A stretch of DNA of 64,000 nt from Cordilura impudica (Eukaryota > Arthropoda > Insecta > Diptera > Scathophagidae), in contig OY821521.1 of the NCBI GenBank assembly GCA_963682025.1, forward strand, positions 194,713,026 to 194,777,025. Direction: 5' to 3'. The first letter of the stretch is position 1; each line of letters begins with the position of its first letter. Position numbers and translations under genes: made by a program. This document shows, in pieces, positions 21,517-34,116 of the stretch. Below the pieces are notes generated by a model, which was given only the letters and a program-made list of their open reading frames with translations, searched no databases and was not told the origin of the DNA.

Positions 21517-23939
21517 TAGGGTGACAGCCATTTTTTTTTTTTGAATTCCAAGACGTGCGGATCGGATTATTATGATACTGGCATGCAATGCATTTTGGAC
21601 GCGTATTGAGTTCAAAGTTCAAATATGCATATTATAAAAAAAATCATTTTTACAAAAATTTTTAAATTAATAATTGCGTTTCAACTAAATTGGTTAATAA
21701 ACCGTAATTCAGAGTAAATTATCTTTCTAATAAGACAAAAAAATCTATCATAGGTTGAAAAACAGCCAAGTTATATCAACTTCTCCAGGGAGAAGTAGAC
21801 TACTTGATTAAGAAAATCGAGCTCACATCTTTAAAGACATCGAAATAATTTACACCGACAACATTTTTGCAATCTCCTGATCCCAAAATGATCTTATGTA
21901 AAGTCTTTTGCATCTCATCTATTGTTATGCCGTTCCAAATTAATGCCAAATCGGTACGTATTTTTTAGCACTATTTAAAAATCTCCAATTTTATTTTTTC
22001 AAAAATTTTGTTCAAGAAATTTACCGAAATCAACGATTGGCCTTTATGGTCTTATTAACAAAATATATGTTATTAAAAATGCCAAATATTGTAGCTATCC
22101 TATTTTTAATTTTGCGAGGGTAGCGTTTTTATTTCAGCGGATTTGAAGAAAAATGTGATTATTAATACATTTTCAACTTTTAGGCTACATTTTTGGTATT
22201 TTCATATTTCAAACATCTTTTATCAAAATATTATACTACATGATATAGCTTCTCAATATTGTAAATTAAGATTAAATTGATGCACTATAAACTGTCCCCC
22301 TTTAAGTTCAAAAATCAAATTTAAGGAGATTTACATTTTTTTAAAGAAAATATTGAAATAATATATATTTGTGGAAGGATTTCGATGAAACTAGTTGATA
22401 ATATATTTATAATTCTAAAAAATAATATTCTGAACTTACTTTCTGAAATTAACCCGTGAGGTACTCTTGATGTCAAATTGACCCTCTATGAAAATCTATA
22501 AATATTTTCTTCATCAGGATTTTTTTTTAAATAAAACAAATTTAATATATTCATAAAATTCCTCAAATTTATTCATTATTTGATGAAAATATGTAGATTA
22601 ATTAGTTTTTATATTTAATACAGTATAAACAAATTTGTAACAAATTTTATTTCAGAAATAAATTAATTAATATCGTAATCTTTTTGTAGAGATTGTAAAT
22701 TTGCATTTTTCGAATACTGTTGCCTATAATGTTGTACCACCTGTTAATAAAAAATAAATATTTAACAAATAATAAAATTAACACACACGTAAAAAATTGA
22801 TAGTTATTTTCATTAAATGTTGTTTCTGTTCCTCATCTCTTGTAATTTTGCCATGGTATTATGCCTTCTTCTGCAGTATCATTGACGACATTTAAGTTTT
22901 GGACAATAATTTTTCAAGAGTACCCCACGGGTTAGTTTCAGAAAATAAGTCCAGAATATTATTTTTTAGAAATATTAAAATATGAGCAACAAGTTTTATC
23001 GAAATCCTTCCACAAATATATATTATTTCGATATTTTGTTTTAAAAAGATGTAAACATCCTCATATTTGACTTTTGATCTTAAAGGGGGACAATATATTG
23101 TGTCTCAATTTAACCTTTTTACAACATTGAGAACTTATATCAATTAGTATAATATTTTGATAAAAGATATTTGAAATATGGAAACACCAACAATGTAGCC
23201 TAAAAATTGAAAAAGTATTAATAATCACATTTTTTTCAAATCCGCTGAAATAAAAACGCTGCCCACGCCAAATTAAGAACAGGATAGCTACAATATTTGG
23301 CATTTTTAATTACATATATTTTGTTAATAAGACTTTTAAGTCCAATCGTTGATTTCGGAAAATTTCTTCAACAAAATTTTTGAAAAAGTAAAATTTGAGA
23401 TTTTGAAATACTGCTAAAAAAAAATACGTACCTTTTTGACATTAATTTAGAACGACAAAACAATAGATGAGATGCAAAAGACTTTACGTAAGATCATCTT
23501 GGGATCAAGGGAATGGAAAAATGTTGTTGTTGTAAATTATTTCAATGTCTTTAAAAATGTGAGCTCGATTTTCTTAATAAAGTGGTCTGCGGCGCATTTA
23601 TTGCCTGGGGAAGTTGATATAACTTGGCGGTTTTTTAACCGATAATAAATTTTGTTGTTTTATTAGAAAGATAATTTACTCTTCATTATGGTTTATTAAT
23701 TAATTTAATAGAAACCCAACTATTATTATCAAAATTGTTGAGAAAAATAATTTTTTTTGATAATTTTTACATATAAATGCATATTTGAACTTTGAACTCA
23801 ATGCGCTTCCAGAAAGCATTATCCGATTTGGCTCAAATTTTGCGCACTAAAGTTTTTACATTCAGTGTCACAATAATCTGACCCGCACACCTCAAAATTC
23901 GATCAAAATTTTTTTTTCATACAAACCGCTGTCACCCTA
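21517..23939. mobile_element. 2.4-kb foldback hAT-type element with ~1-kb arms
   Basis: Ends TAGGGTGACAG and CTGTCACCCTA are inverted. The identity continues through most of 21517-22470 and 22912-23939; for instance TTGAGTTCAAAGTTCAAATA in the left arm is mirrored near 23790. An exact 8-bp duplication, ATGTGCAT, flanks it at 21509-21516 and 23940-23947. TAGGG termini and an 8-bp duplication fit hAT. The ~440-bp loop holds, on the minus strand, a possible splice acceptor (TTTTTTATTAACAG) before a short frame VVQHYRQQYSKNANLQSL. That may be a last transposase exon, but it is too short to call. Confidence 0.85.
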
Positions 23940-23947
23940 ATGTGCAT

Positions 23948-24285
23948 AAATGTTTTGTTCTGTCTTTTCTCCGCATATGTTTCTATCAAAACTATAAATT
24001 TATGCAGCATGGTTTTCTGATTAAATTCTTCATGAATGCAGCAGAAGGAGCGTACTTATTTCGAGGATATATATAAACACTCGTACAGTGTTGAACAAAA
24101 TAATGTGGTTAATCAAATAATTTTTAATCGGTCTATAAGTTGTCTTAATATAAGTATTAATTCGAAATGACGCATGATTAATATTGTATTTCATAAAAGT
24201 ATTAGTCGTACGCGTCAGTATTAATATAATAACTAGCATCGCATAAATTTTACTGGCCGACTTTGCTTAACAAATATCAATTCTA
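23948..24285. other. AT-rich; possible Tc1-type terminus
   Basis: Contains ACAGTGTTGAACAAAATAAT at 24085-24104, the kind of sequence found at Tc1-like ends. No partner end or transposase was seen. Confidence 0.25.
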
Positions 24286-24289
24286 TACA

Positions 24290-25083
24290 AACAAGGGTGC
24301 TAATTTGGGCTATGCCAAATCTTTGATACCCTCCACTCGTATTCTAAACACAATATTATAACCACAATTGTCAACAACAAGAGAAAAAAAAGGCTAGAAT
24401 TCACATTATATGGCTAAATATGTTACAATGATGTTTAAAATTAATTAGATAATTCCAAAAATTCAGTATTTTCGTACTTTTTTATATGAAAACAATTATT
24501 ATTAAATTCGATCAGCATAAATGTTAATACATACATACAATTCCATTCTTATTTGTTTAAAGAGAGTAAGAGTATAACTATCGTGGTTATTCTTTTCTTC
24601 TGTTACACTCATCGAAAAACTATTCGTTCCCATGTTCCAAAAAAAAAAAAACATAAACAACAAGCAAACAAAAATATGTGTGTATGCATCGCTGATACAC
24701 AATTGTATGCATATGTTCTGTTACATCTAAACATTTTTCACTATTTTTACTTTTTTTATCTGAAATTTAGAGCGTCTGTCTCCACATTTTAGCCATATCT
24801 TGGCATTGACGCCCGAATAAATCCATTTTCAATACCAGCCTGCTCGAAATAAACACAAACAATGTTATACTGACTTTAGCAAGGTTTATTTTGTGAATGA
24901 ACGTGATTTCAAAAGACATACAGATAGAGGGATAGAAGAAGCTCGCTTTATTGACTGTAGTTGTTTCAAGGTTAAAACATATATATCCGCTTTGTGGGAT
25001 CGCAAACTCATACTTTGATCTATCACACTTAGAGTGACATATAATGATATATATCCTCAGTACAGTGGTGTGGAGGGTATAAA
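24290..25083 (+). mobile_element. DINE-B element (TATACCCTCCACC family)
   Basis: A second DINE-like family, opening with a GGCTATGCCAAATCTTTGAT-type stem and GATACCCTCCACTC and closing with GTGTGGAGGGTATAAAA. The interior has a GATTTCAAAAGACATACAGA block matching the better-preserved copy near 40.08 kb. Other copies and fragments are at 30.7, 31.2, 31.8, 35.5, 37.6 and 39.9 kb. Confidence 0.6.
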
Positions 25084-25089
25084 AGGCAC

Positions 25090-28010
25090 ATTCTCTTAAA
25101 AAGAGAAATTTTTTTAAATGGCCCTTTTTTAAAAACAACCTTCCCATTAAAATAGATTATCTTCTTAAAAATCACATTTTCTTTAACAAGTAGCTTTTCT
25201 TTAAATACAGTTTTTTCGTTAAAATAATACCTTTTTCGTAAGTGCGGGGTAAGATTTTAAAAACCTTTCTTTTATTTCATTCTGAATGTAAAACATGTCG
25301 AGAGTGTTGTGTCAAAATATCAAGTAAAACGGAGCAAAACTAACGACGATACAGTATTTCAAGCGGCCTGCCCTCATATGGTATAACGTATATGTTAAAA
25401 ACCTTAAATCGATTTTCTCGCAAACAACATTTTTGAAGTCCATGAACATTATAACTCAAAATCTACTTGACCGATCCTTTTGAAATTGTATACGCTCTTT
25501 CTACACATAAATCAACAGGTAATCAGGGAGAGTTTCCTTTTGTACCATTTTCTACCCCATTTTTTAACAACAAATTCAGCGACATTTTATAGCGAAAATC
25601 GTGGTTTTCACTTCAAAATGCTGCCAAAAATAAAAATAAAAAAAACTCTTCCCGATTACCTAGGGAAACATATCAACTTTTAAACGCATTTAGATTTTGT
25701 TTGTTTCACATGATCTGATAACGAGTTATGATGCTCACCGAAAAACAACTTTTTTTCGAGGAGCCTCCGGAGATTCGCTGTCGCGGACTTTTTTATAAAC
25801 TTTTTTAGCTGAAAATTTTTTCAAAGATACTTCAAATGTGATACTAGAACGTGTATATAAGTAAATAATTCACCATTATTCATATCTTCAAAAAAATTCA
25901 TGGATATACGCCTTTTTTGCCTTTAAAACCTTACCCCGCCCTAAAAACATTACCTTAAAACTACCTCTTCCCAAAAAGTACCTATTCTTAGATAAGTTAA
26001 TTTTCTTAAAAAAATACTATAAAAAGAACGCCTTTCTAAAAAAGTACCTTTTCTTTAAAAAGTGCCTCTTCTTTAAAAGTCCCTTTTCCTAAAAAGTTCT
26101 TTTTCTTAAAAACCAGCCTTTTCTTAATAATATACATTTCCATAAAAAGTACCTATTCATAAATAAGTACATTTTCTTAAAAAAAAAATACTTTTTCTTT
26201 AAAAAGAACATTTTCCTAAAAAGCTCCTTTTCTCAAAAAATCACCTTTTTTAAAAAGACAAGGCGTCTTAAATGCAAAAATGCCTTCTCTTAAAAAGTGT
26301 ATTTTTCAAAAATGTACCCATCTTAAAAAAGTACCTTTCATTAAAAAAGTTCCTTTTCGTAAAAAGTATCTTTTCTTAAGCAAGTACCATTTCCTAAAAA
26401 AGTGCCTTTTCTTAAAAAAGTACATTTTCTAAAAAAGTACCTTTTTATTGAAAAAGTACATATTCTTAAAAAAGTACATTTTCTTAAAAAATGCGTTTTC
26501 TTAAAAAATTACCTTTTCTTAAAAAAGTACCTTTTCTCAAAAAAGCACGTATTCTTAAAAATTAACTTTTCTAAACAAAGTGCCTTTTCTCAAAAGAGTA
26601 CCTTTTCTTAAAAAATATCCTTTGTAAAAAAGTACCTTTTCTATAACAAGTACCATTTCCTTAAATAAGTACCTTTTCTTAAAAAAATTCCTGTTCTCAA
26701 AAACGCATCTATTTTTAAAAAATTACTTTTTTGAAAGTTCCTTCTATTAAAAAGCTGCCTTTCAAGACAAGGTAGTCTCAAAGAGGTACCTCTCCTTAAA
26801 AAAGCAAATTGACTCAAAAAACTACGTCTTCTTAAAAAATAAATTTTCTTAAAAAAATAACAAGCTTTGAGGCCTCAAGCTTAACTATGTTTATCTAAAA
26901 ATTACAACAAAAAGGTCGAAATAACAATCAAGTATATTTAAAAAATAACTTTTTTTTAAAAGTACATTTTCTCGCAAAAATGCCTTTTCTGAAAAAGTAC
27001 CCTTTCTCAAAGAAGTACCATTTCTGAAAAAAGTAATTTTGCTTAAAAAAATACCACTTCTCAAAAAGTGCTTTGCTTTACAAAGTACCTTTTCATAAAA
27101 AAGTACATTTCCCTAAAAAAAAGTTAATTTTCTACACTAAATAAATTTTCTTAAAAAGATAATTTTCTTAAAAAAAACCTTTTCTTAAAAATAAAAGTAC
27201 ATTTTCTTATTAAAGTACCATTCAAAAAACCTTTTCTTAAAAAGCTACCTTATTTTAAAAAAGTACACTTTCTTTGAAAAGTAAATTTTCTTAAAAAAAA
27301 GTACCTCTTCTTAAAATAATTTTCTCAAAAGGGAAATTTTCTGAATAAAGTATATTTTCTCAAAAAAGTACCTTGTCTTAAAAAAGTTTGTCTTAAGAAA
27401 GTAAATTTTCTTAAAAGTACTAATTATTAAGAAGGTACATGTCATTAAAAAATGATCTTTTCTTAAAAACTTAGATTTTCTCAAAAGTTACTAATCATAA
27501 AAAATACATTATTTTGAAAAAGTACATGTTACTTTTACATTTTATTTGAAAAGTACCTTTTTCTTAAAAAACACGTTTTCTTAAAAATATCTTTCCTTAA
27601 CAAAGTAGCTTTTATTAAAGGATTAAATTTTTCAATGAAGTACATTTTCTAAAAAAAAGTATCTTGTCTTAAAAAGTACCTTTCTTAAAATTACCTGTTA
27701 TTAAAAAGGTTCATTTTCCTAAATAAGTAGCTTTTGTTAAAAAAAAGCACCTTTTCTTAAAAAGTACCTTTTCTTAAGAAAGTAAATTTTCTCAATAAAG
27801 TACATTTTTTTAATAAAGTACCATTTAAAAAAAGCTTTTCTTAAAGAAGTACCTTGTTTTAAAAAAGTACATTTTCGTTAAAAAGTACCTTTTCCTTAAA
27901 AAAAAACACCTTTTCTTAAAATAGTGAATTTTATTACAGAAAAGTAACTTTTCTTTTCTTATAAAAAGTTACTTTTCTAAAAAAAAAGTAAATCTTCGTA
28001 GTACCTTCTT
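25090..28010 (-). repeat. 17-20 bp minisatellite, block M5, inverted and longest
   Basis: Over 100 units of GTACCTTTTCTTAAAAAA type, the reverse complement of M1-M4. It is interrupted by a 700-bp MITE and by a short unique stretch near 26855-26940. A plus-strand frame at 26402-26611 (repeating FLKKV) is a translation of the array. Confidence 0.85.
25242..25941. mobile_element. MITE-like element with GGGGTAAG terminal inverted repeats
   Basis: Left GTGCGGGGTAAGATTTTAAA and right TTTAAAACCTTACCCCGCCC are inverted with few mismatches. TAA occurs on both sides (25239-25241 and 25942-25944), as expected for PIF/Harbinger. The host repeat is rich in TAA, so the duplication could be chance, and TA with a Tc1/mariner origin is the alternative. 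It has no transposase; the 67-residue frame inside is not recognised. Confidence 0.65.
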
Positions 28011-28014
28011 ACAA

Positions 28015-28300
28015 AATCAGATAAATCAGTTCTAAATAGTACCAGCATACTGATAATTATTATCCGCGGTAAAAATTTTTCCACATTTCGGTAAAAATCG
28101 CATATGTAGGGGGACTCATTTTGGGGAAAATATGCAGCAAAGGAGCTAAAATCGCGTCGAACCGACCTACAAATGCGATTAATAATCGAAGCGGTCGGAC
28201 CATGCTGTAGATAATAATAACGACAAGTAAACGAAATCGTCGCCTAACAGCTTCGGAAATATTTATTTATTTAATAATAAAGAACGTATGTTTTAAATTT
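28015..28300. other. GC-richer unidentified segment
   Basis: At 28060-28230 several CpG-containing motifs stand out from the AT-rich surroundings. Forward frame ICSKGAKIASNRPTNAI and reverse frame VRPLRLLIAFVGRFDAIL are both open for ~50 codons. No family is recognised. Confidence 0.25.
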
Positions 28301-28756
28301 GAAAAGTTTTCATTAAAAAATAAAAGAGACATGAAAGTTTGAAATTTAAGGAGGGAAGGGGAGGCAAATGCTTTTGGACGGTAGTGCATAATATATTAAA
28401 ATATAAATTTGACGAGTTTGTATCGAAATTGATTTAAATTTAATGCTCTAATTTTGTCAAGACTCAAAACAAATTTGACTATTATATAAGGCATTACATG
28501 TGGGATAAGTTACCGATTTAACAGACCGACATATATTCGCATCACTGGCAACAATAACAACTCTAAATTATGATTTTAAAAAAGGGCAGTCAAACACATG
28601 TTATTAAGTTGAAGAAAAATTTAATTTGTTAAACTCGAAGCTAATTTTGATAATTCGTACTTAAGTTGTAATCAATCGTTTAAATTAATCGGACGGACAT
28701 TTTATTGTTCAAATTTAAATATACTAAAAAGTCAAAATCCTACCGAATTTCAGAAA
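28301..28756. other. AT-rich, no identified feature
   Basis: No repeat family or frame that I can support. Confidence 0.4.
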
Positions 28757-29108
28757 TTTATAATATTAATAGGCAAGGCGATTTCTTGTGACCGATGTAA
28801 GTTTTACCCCGATTTTGACAAAATATATATCATTTGAAAGGTATTTCTTTTTAGCTGTTAGCCATATTTACAGATTTTCATCATCTGGAATATGTTTTTG
28901 CAGTTATGATCGCTTAAAATTGCTACTAACATATACATAAACTTATACAATGCTATGTGTGTATTTATTAAATTTGTTAATGTGTTTGTGTTAATGTGTT
29001 GAGTTTGTTTTTTCATTTAAAATGAGTTGAATTGTGAAGAATACCTTTAGGATCTTTACAAAATTTCCTAGAATTTGCACTCGAATTTCGAGCGCTGGAA
29101 TCTGCTAG
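28757..29108 (+). mobile_element. HelA Helitron, full-length short form
   Basis: Starts TTTATAATATTAATAGGC (TC decayed to TT) and ends with the stem CACTCGAATTTCGAGCG before CTGCTAG, followed by T. It lies between A and T. Confidence 0.8.
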
Positions 29109-30195
29109 TATTAATTTTTATATAAATAAAATGAATTAAATAAAGATAAAATCTACTATTTTAAATATAAAATCGATTGAGTTTCATATATTTTTCCTAT
29201 ATTTGTTTTGATCGCAGGATTTACCGTTTTGCTTAAATTATAATTTAGCTTTATTTTGACTTCATTGCTTAATTTAGAAACAATTTTCAAAATCTATATT
29301 TTAACATACATTTTTTCATTTGTACATACAAATTTCCAAAGCAAAAAAAATATATATGTATTTACATAATAATTCACGGGTTTCGTCACGTTTTCTTTTC
29401 TAAATGAAATTAAGATTCTTACAAAGTCTAACTCAATTATTCTCTAGACTTTAAGAATATTGATTTTAGTTTCAATATTAAACTTTAAGAAACAAAAAAA
29501 AACTTCCAGCATTTACTACAACAAAGGAAATTAGCTTCTCTTATTATTTTTATTTTTTTTTTGTATAACCCCTAAATTTATTTCTTTGTCTTTAGTTTGC
29601 ATTATACCATTTGGCTTTTCCAACACAATTCTTTTCCTAATAACTGAGAAATAAATTAAATACTTTAAATCCGTACAAAGTGCAAAGACCATGAACATCA
29701 TCTTAATAGCATTGTTTCATCCTTAAGCTAATTTTGGGGCTTGTCTCTCTTCTGTCTTCGTATATCTATTTTTTTAATTTTATTTTTTTTTCTTCATCTT
29801 CTTTTCTATACAAATGAAGTGTTAAGAACTAGAGAAAAAAAATGAAATGAATAAAGGAAAGAAAAAACTTATTATGATCCTTAGAACAAAGGCCTAAAAA
29901 TGAGGCTTTCGCTGGAAAAGAAAAAAAATATATGTTCTTGGAAAAGGCCTTAGCTTATTATATTACTATGACGACTATTTACAATTCACAAATAAATAGC
30001 ATCACACAATGGCAAAATGTCCCAAAAAAAAATAATAAAATAAAGAGGAATGACAAAAACTAGCAGTAAAACAAAGGCAACGAAATTATGTTTGCTGAAA
30101 GAGAACAAAAATGCTTTAAAGAAAAGTTGCTGAAATCAAAATAATGAAAGCATAAGAAAATATTTCATAAACTAATTCCAAAAAAAAATCCATTA
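29109..30195. other. AT-rich intergenic stretch
   Basis: Homopolymer-rich. No coding frame or repeat family recognised. Confidence 0.45.
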
Positions 30196-30198
30196 ATC

Positions 30199-30245
30199 GG
30201 CCGTATTCATAAATTCCATTAAAGAGCAATTAGCTTAGACTTCAA
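30199..30245 (+). mobile_element. solitary PIF/Harbinger-type terminus
   Basis: CGGCCGTATTCATAAATTCC resembles the ends of the element at 38.2-39.1 kb (CAGCCGTATTCATAAA). No matching inverted end was found nearby. Confidence 0.35.
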
Positions 30246-30659
30246 GCTTATAATATTTTCGAAGAAAGAAATTTCGTGTTTTTTTCTTAATTGAAATTTA
30301 TAAAAAATTATTTTTAAAATTTAACCAAAAAAATTTGGTTTTTCCATTTAAAATTTTAATTTCCAGATGAAACCATCTACCAGTTATTAACCACATAATA
30401 TTACAACAAAATTGTGGTTGTTGTTTTCAATTTTATTCCACTATTTTATATACAAATTATAAAACAAACTCTTCGTTTTAAGGGAACGCCATATATGAAT
30501 GTTTGAGTGTGTGTGTATGTGTGTCTACGTGTGTGTAAAAAATTTATATTCATATGCAATAATATTAGTGGTAATATTTTACTACTCTGATTACTTGTTT
30601 AATATTTGCGGTTGTGGTCTTATGTTTTAAACTGTATTTACTAACAGCTGGTTTTAATT
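30246..30659. other. AT-rich with a GT microsatellite
   Basis: A GTGTGTGTGTATGTGTGT-type run lies at 30508-30536. Nothing else is identified. Confidence 0.4.
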
Positions 30660-30800
30660 ACCGTTTACTTCGCTCTAACAGTGAGTTAAAAACAGGGAAT
30701 AGTATTAAATTTTGCTGTGGCGAATCTTTGATACCCTCCATCTGTGTCTTAAACTTGATATTATCAAAAATTTTGTGTAGGGTTACCACTTTGGAAATAT
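30660..30800 (+). mobile_element. DINE-B element, opening part
   Basis: TTAAATTTTGCTGTGGCGAA then GATACCCTCCATCTGTGTCT, parallel to the copy at 37.64 kb. Confidence 0.55.
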
Positions 30801-31199
30801 TTTTTTTAAGTCCAATTTTAGAGTTCTTAAAAGAAACATTGCTTACATCTTAAGTGTCGGAAAAAAATTATGAAAATAATTATAATTATTTTTAATCCAT
30901 AAATAGTTATTGCAATTTTTATTAATAACTAGGCACTTTTTAAGGAAAGGTTTTTATATCATTAGTTATCTTCCATAGTGACGATTTTTTTTTTCTTTAT
31001 TTCAGAATAATGTTAAAAAGTGTGCCAATACTTGCCTAAACTAATATTTCACGTTGAGTATAACCATACCTCTACACTCATTAAGCAAATGCTGCAATGA
31101 ACATAACAACAAAATCAATTATAGCTCCCATACACAAAACTAAAAATTAAGAATATCAACAATCACCAGAAAAACACAAAAAAATCAATTTTTTTTAAA

Positions 31200-31375
31200 T
31201 TTTCATTGATATCTCGGGACCCATTGAAGCGATTTTGATGATTTTAAACAGTAACGCATCACACATATTACATCGCTATATAAACTCCGCTTATTATAAT
31301 GATAAAGAATATATACATATTTTATATATATATAAACCCTCTGCGCACCGGTGTGGAGGTTATAAACAAACTAAA
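31200..31375 (+). mobile_element. DINE-B element, closing part
   Basis: Shows ATATCTCGGGACCCATTGA, a CGCTATATAAACTCCGC stretch and the closing CACCGGTGTGGAGGTTATAA. Confidence 0.45.
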
Positions 31376-31824
31376 ATATTGTCACTAATTATACAGACCG
31401 TTAAATTTAAAATTTTGAGCGAACCTATAGAACGATTCCATTTATCCTGAAGGAAGGCAAAAATTATGTCCCAGTTTTTCATATTTGCGCAAAAATCTCA
31501 ATCAAATTAATTTAGAGAAAAATATTCTTTACAAAATATTCTAGATTAATTTCCTAAGGAAAAATTTTTGCAAAAAGGTTTCAATTATTTAGCACGAAAT
31601 AGAAAGCCATTTCTGCATCAGACATACACTCATACTTGCATACACCTAAAGTAGGATAATCATAAGTTTTTCATTTTTTTTTAATTTTTTTATTTTATTT
31701 TTTTTTTTTTTTTTGTTAATCTCAGAAGCTACAACACTAACAAACATACAAATTATTATAAATTTTTTAAATTATTTTTCCACTATTTTCAGCTTCGTAA
31801 GAGTTGCCATATGTGATGTATGGT

Positions 31825-32330
31825 TTTTTATACCCTCCACCCCAGTGTGCAGAGGGTAAATATAAGTTTATCATTTCGTTTGCAATAATTAGAAAAAAAT
31901 TTGGACCGCATAAAATATATATATTTGTAATCCTTATAACAAGCGGAGTTGATATAGCGATGTCCGTCTGTCCGTCTATGGAAATCACAATGACGGCTTC
32001 AACGGGGTAGCTAGGGTGCTCGTTGGTATAACAAATAATTCACTAACATTCTGAGAAGTTTGCTATTTAAAATCGTCCAAATCGGTTAATTAGGTCCCGA
32101 CAATTGAATGAAGAAGTAAAAAAAGTCTTGAAAAATTATGATTTGTCATGTTGTTCTTGTCACGATCTCGCCTTCAATAGGATAACTGGGGCGCTCGTTT
32201 TTAGCGATGATGATTGACCAACATCATGAAAAGGTTTCTGTTTGAAAAATCATGTAAATCGGCTTAACAAGTCCCGAGAAATCACTGAAGAAGTAAAAAA
32301 AATTTAAAAATATATGTTTCTGTATTGTTC
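31825..32330 (-). mobile_element. DINE-B element with short GTCC run
   Basis: Begins at the closing hairpin TATACCCTCCACCCCAGTGT and reads through GATATAGCGATGTCCGTCTG (31950-31978). It then has two ~145-bp units sharing CTTCAAYRGGRTARCTRGGG and GCTCGTT. These resemble the downstream units of Drosophila-type DINE-1 elements. Confidence 0.55.
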
Positions 32331-32773
32331 TTGTTATTATTCTAAATGTTGTATTGTTGTCATAGCTGGACTTGTTGTTTTTGTGGTCGTTGTGGTAATA
32401 ATATAATAAAAACTAATACGTTGTACATTTTTTTTATCAACCCGGGTAGAAAGTTTCTATTGTTTTGGCATCACTAAAAAAATTTGTTAGGTCATTTTTG
32501 TCATCGCCACGAGCCTGCCTGCAAAGCTTCGTATAGATTGGGTCACGGGAAAGGGGTTAAAAATCGATTCAAAATTTTGTCGACAAGCAGACACTACGAG
32601 TTAATATAAAGGGAGTAAAAATTCGCCAACATCTAAAGCAAATAATGCTAAACTAACTGTTGTAAATAAAAAACAAACAACATAAATGATGATGTTGTAT
32701 TTTTGTGAGTAATATTTACATATACATACATACATATATCAAATAATAAAATAATATACATATATTCTATATA

Positions 32774-32926
32774 TGTGACCATCTCCGAGAAAAGGGACCT
32801 AGTTGGTCAAAAAACGGGTTGTGTCAAAAACGGTGGATTCTGGTACCCAAAAAGGTGTAGAAACTTTAAATGCGTTTTTTTTTCTCAAAACTTAATTTTC
32901 ACACCCTTTTCTCGGAGAAGGTCACA
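32774..32926. mobile_element. 153-bp MITE with TA duplication
   Basis: Terminal inverted repeats are TGTGACCATCTCCGAGAAAA and its mirror TTTTCTCGGAGAAGGTCACA, matching over ~23 bp with one mismatch. TA dinucleotides at 32772-32773 and 32927-32928 fit a Tc1/mariner-type target duplication. A 78-residue frame across it starts inside the left repeat and is not a gene. Confidence 0.85.
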
Positions 32927-33119
32927 TATGTATATCCATAATAACCGCATGCTAGAAATAAATTGGTATATTATTTTTATTTATATAAAATTCTGCAATA
33001 TTTTGTTTTAGGGAAAATGCATTTTTTTCCATTAACAAGCAGAGTGTCACTTCACTTTGCTCAGTGTGACTATGCCACAGTAGATGGCGCCACAATTTTT
33101 GTTCTAATTAGCTTTGTAA

Positions 33120-34116
33120 TATTTATTTCTAGTTTAACATGAATGTCAACATTTTCAATTAGATACCAAACACAACAATGTTAAAAGCATACACAGAGCT
33201 GAGTAGAGAAGAAGCAATGTGTTTTTTGCTTTAAAAACCGTTCTACATAGTTATATAAAATTATTATTCTACTTTACCTACAAAATATCTGATTACGATT
33301 ACATAAAATTTTTAAAAATTGTTTATAATAACTAAAGCATTATTATTCACATAAATACAAAATTGCACCCTCTAAATTTCAATTCAAATTTAAGAAAATA
33401 TCAATTGTAAAAACTGGAATTCAGATTTCCTATTATAAATTAGAAAATATCAGTTGAATTTCAGAAAATCATATTAAAACGTCGGAAATAATATCCACAA
33501 ATTTAGAAGGCATCAATTGAATTTTTAAAATATAAATTTTGTTCTTTAAACACAAATTGAAATTCAAAAAACAGCAAATGTGTTTACATTTAAAAATGTC
33601 TACATTTAAAAAAAATATTGCCATTCAAGAGACATTAATAGCATTTCAGGATAAAAAAAAATTAATTTAAATTCAATGAAGTTTAGAAAAACTCAAATGA
33701 TATTTAAGAAATGCGAACATAAAAATTGTTACATAAATAAAGCGCAATTTGATGAGAATGTTATTCATATATTATTTTTCAAAATTTTTTTGATGAAAAT
33801 TTGAAGTTATTCAGAAAATAAAGATAACAAATTATTTTATTGAAAATTTTAATGATTCATGGTATGCAAAGTAAAACCCAAAAAATATAAATTCGATAAT
33901 ACTTCACAGGTAGTAGTATTTGGAGTCAATAAATGAAAATATATTTTATTAACATAATTTAATTCAAAATCAAAAGTTGGCATCACTGGGTTAGATTTTG
34001 TATTGCATTGTGTTATTTTGGTTACCACAAAATCAATAATGAACACTCCCTTTTAATAAGTAAAACAAAAATTATTTCCAAATATGGAAATATTTTAACA
34101 AAAAAAATTGATGGGG
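33120..34116. other. AT-rich; degenerate TTTAGAAAAYATCAATTG-like repeats
   Basis: At 33370-33740 loosely repeated ~24-bp units (AATTTAAGAAAATATCAATTG and variants) resemble 49.44-49.64 kb. No coding frame is supported. Confidence 0.4.

Noticed and set aside
26402..26611. 69-residue lysine/leucine/phenylalanine frame
   Set aside because: Translation of the 18-bp minisatellite unit; period and composition follow the DNA repeat.
29109..30195. Search for exons of a host gene in the longer unexplained AT-rich stretches
   Set aside because: No frame above background, no paired splice signals with coding bias, and composition is dominated by homopolymers.
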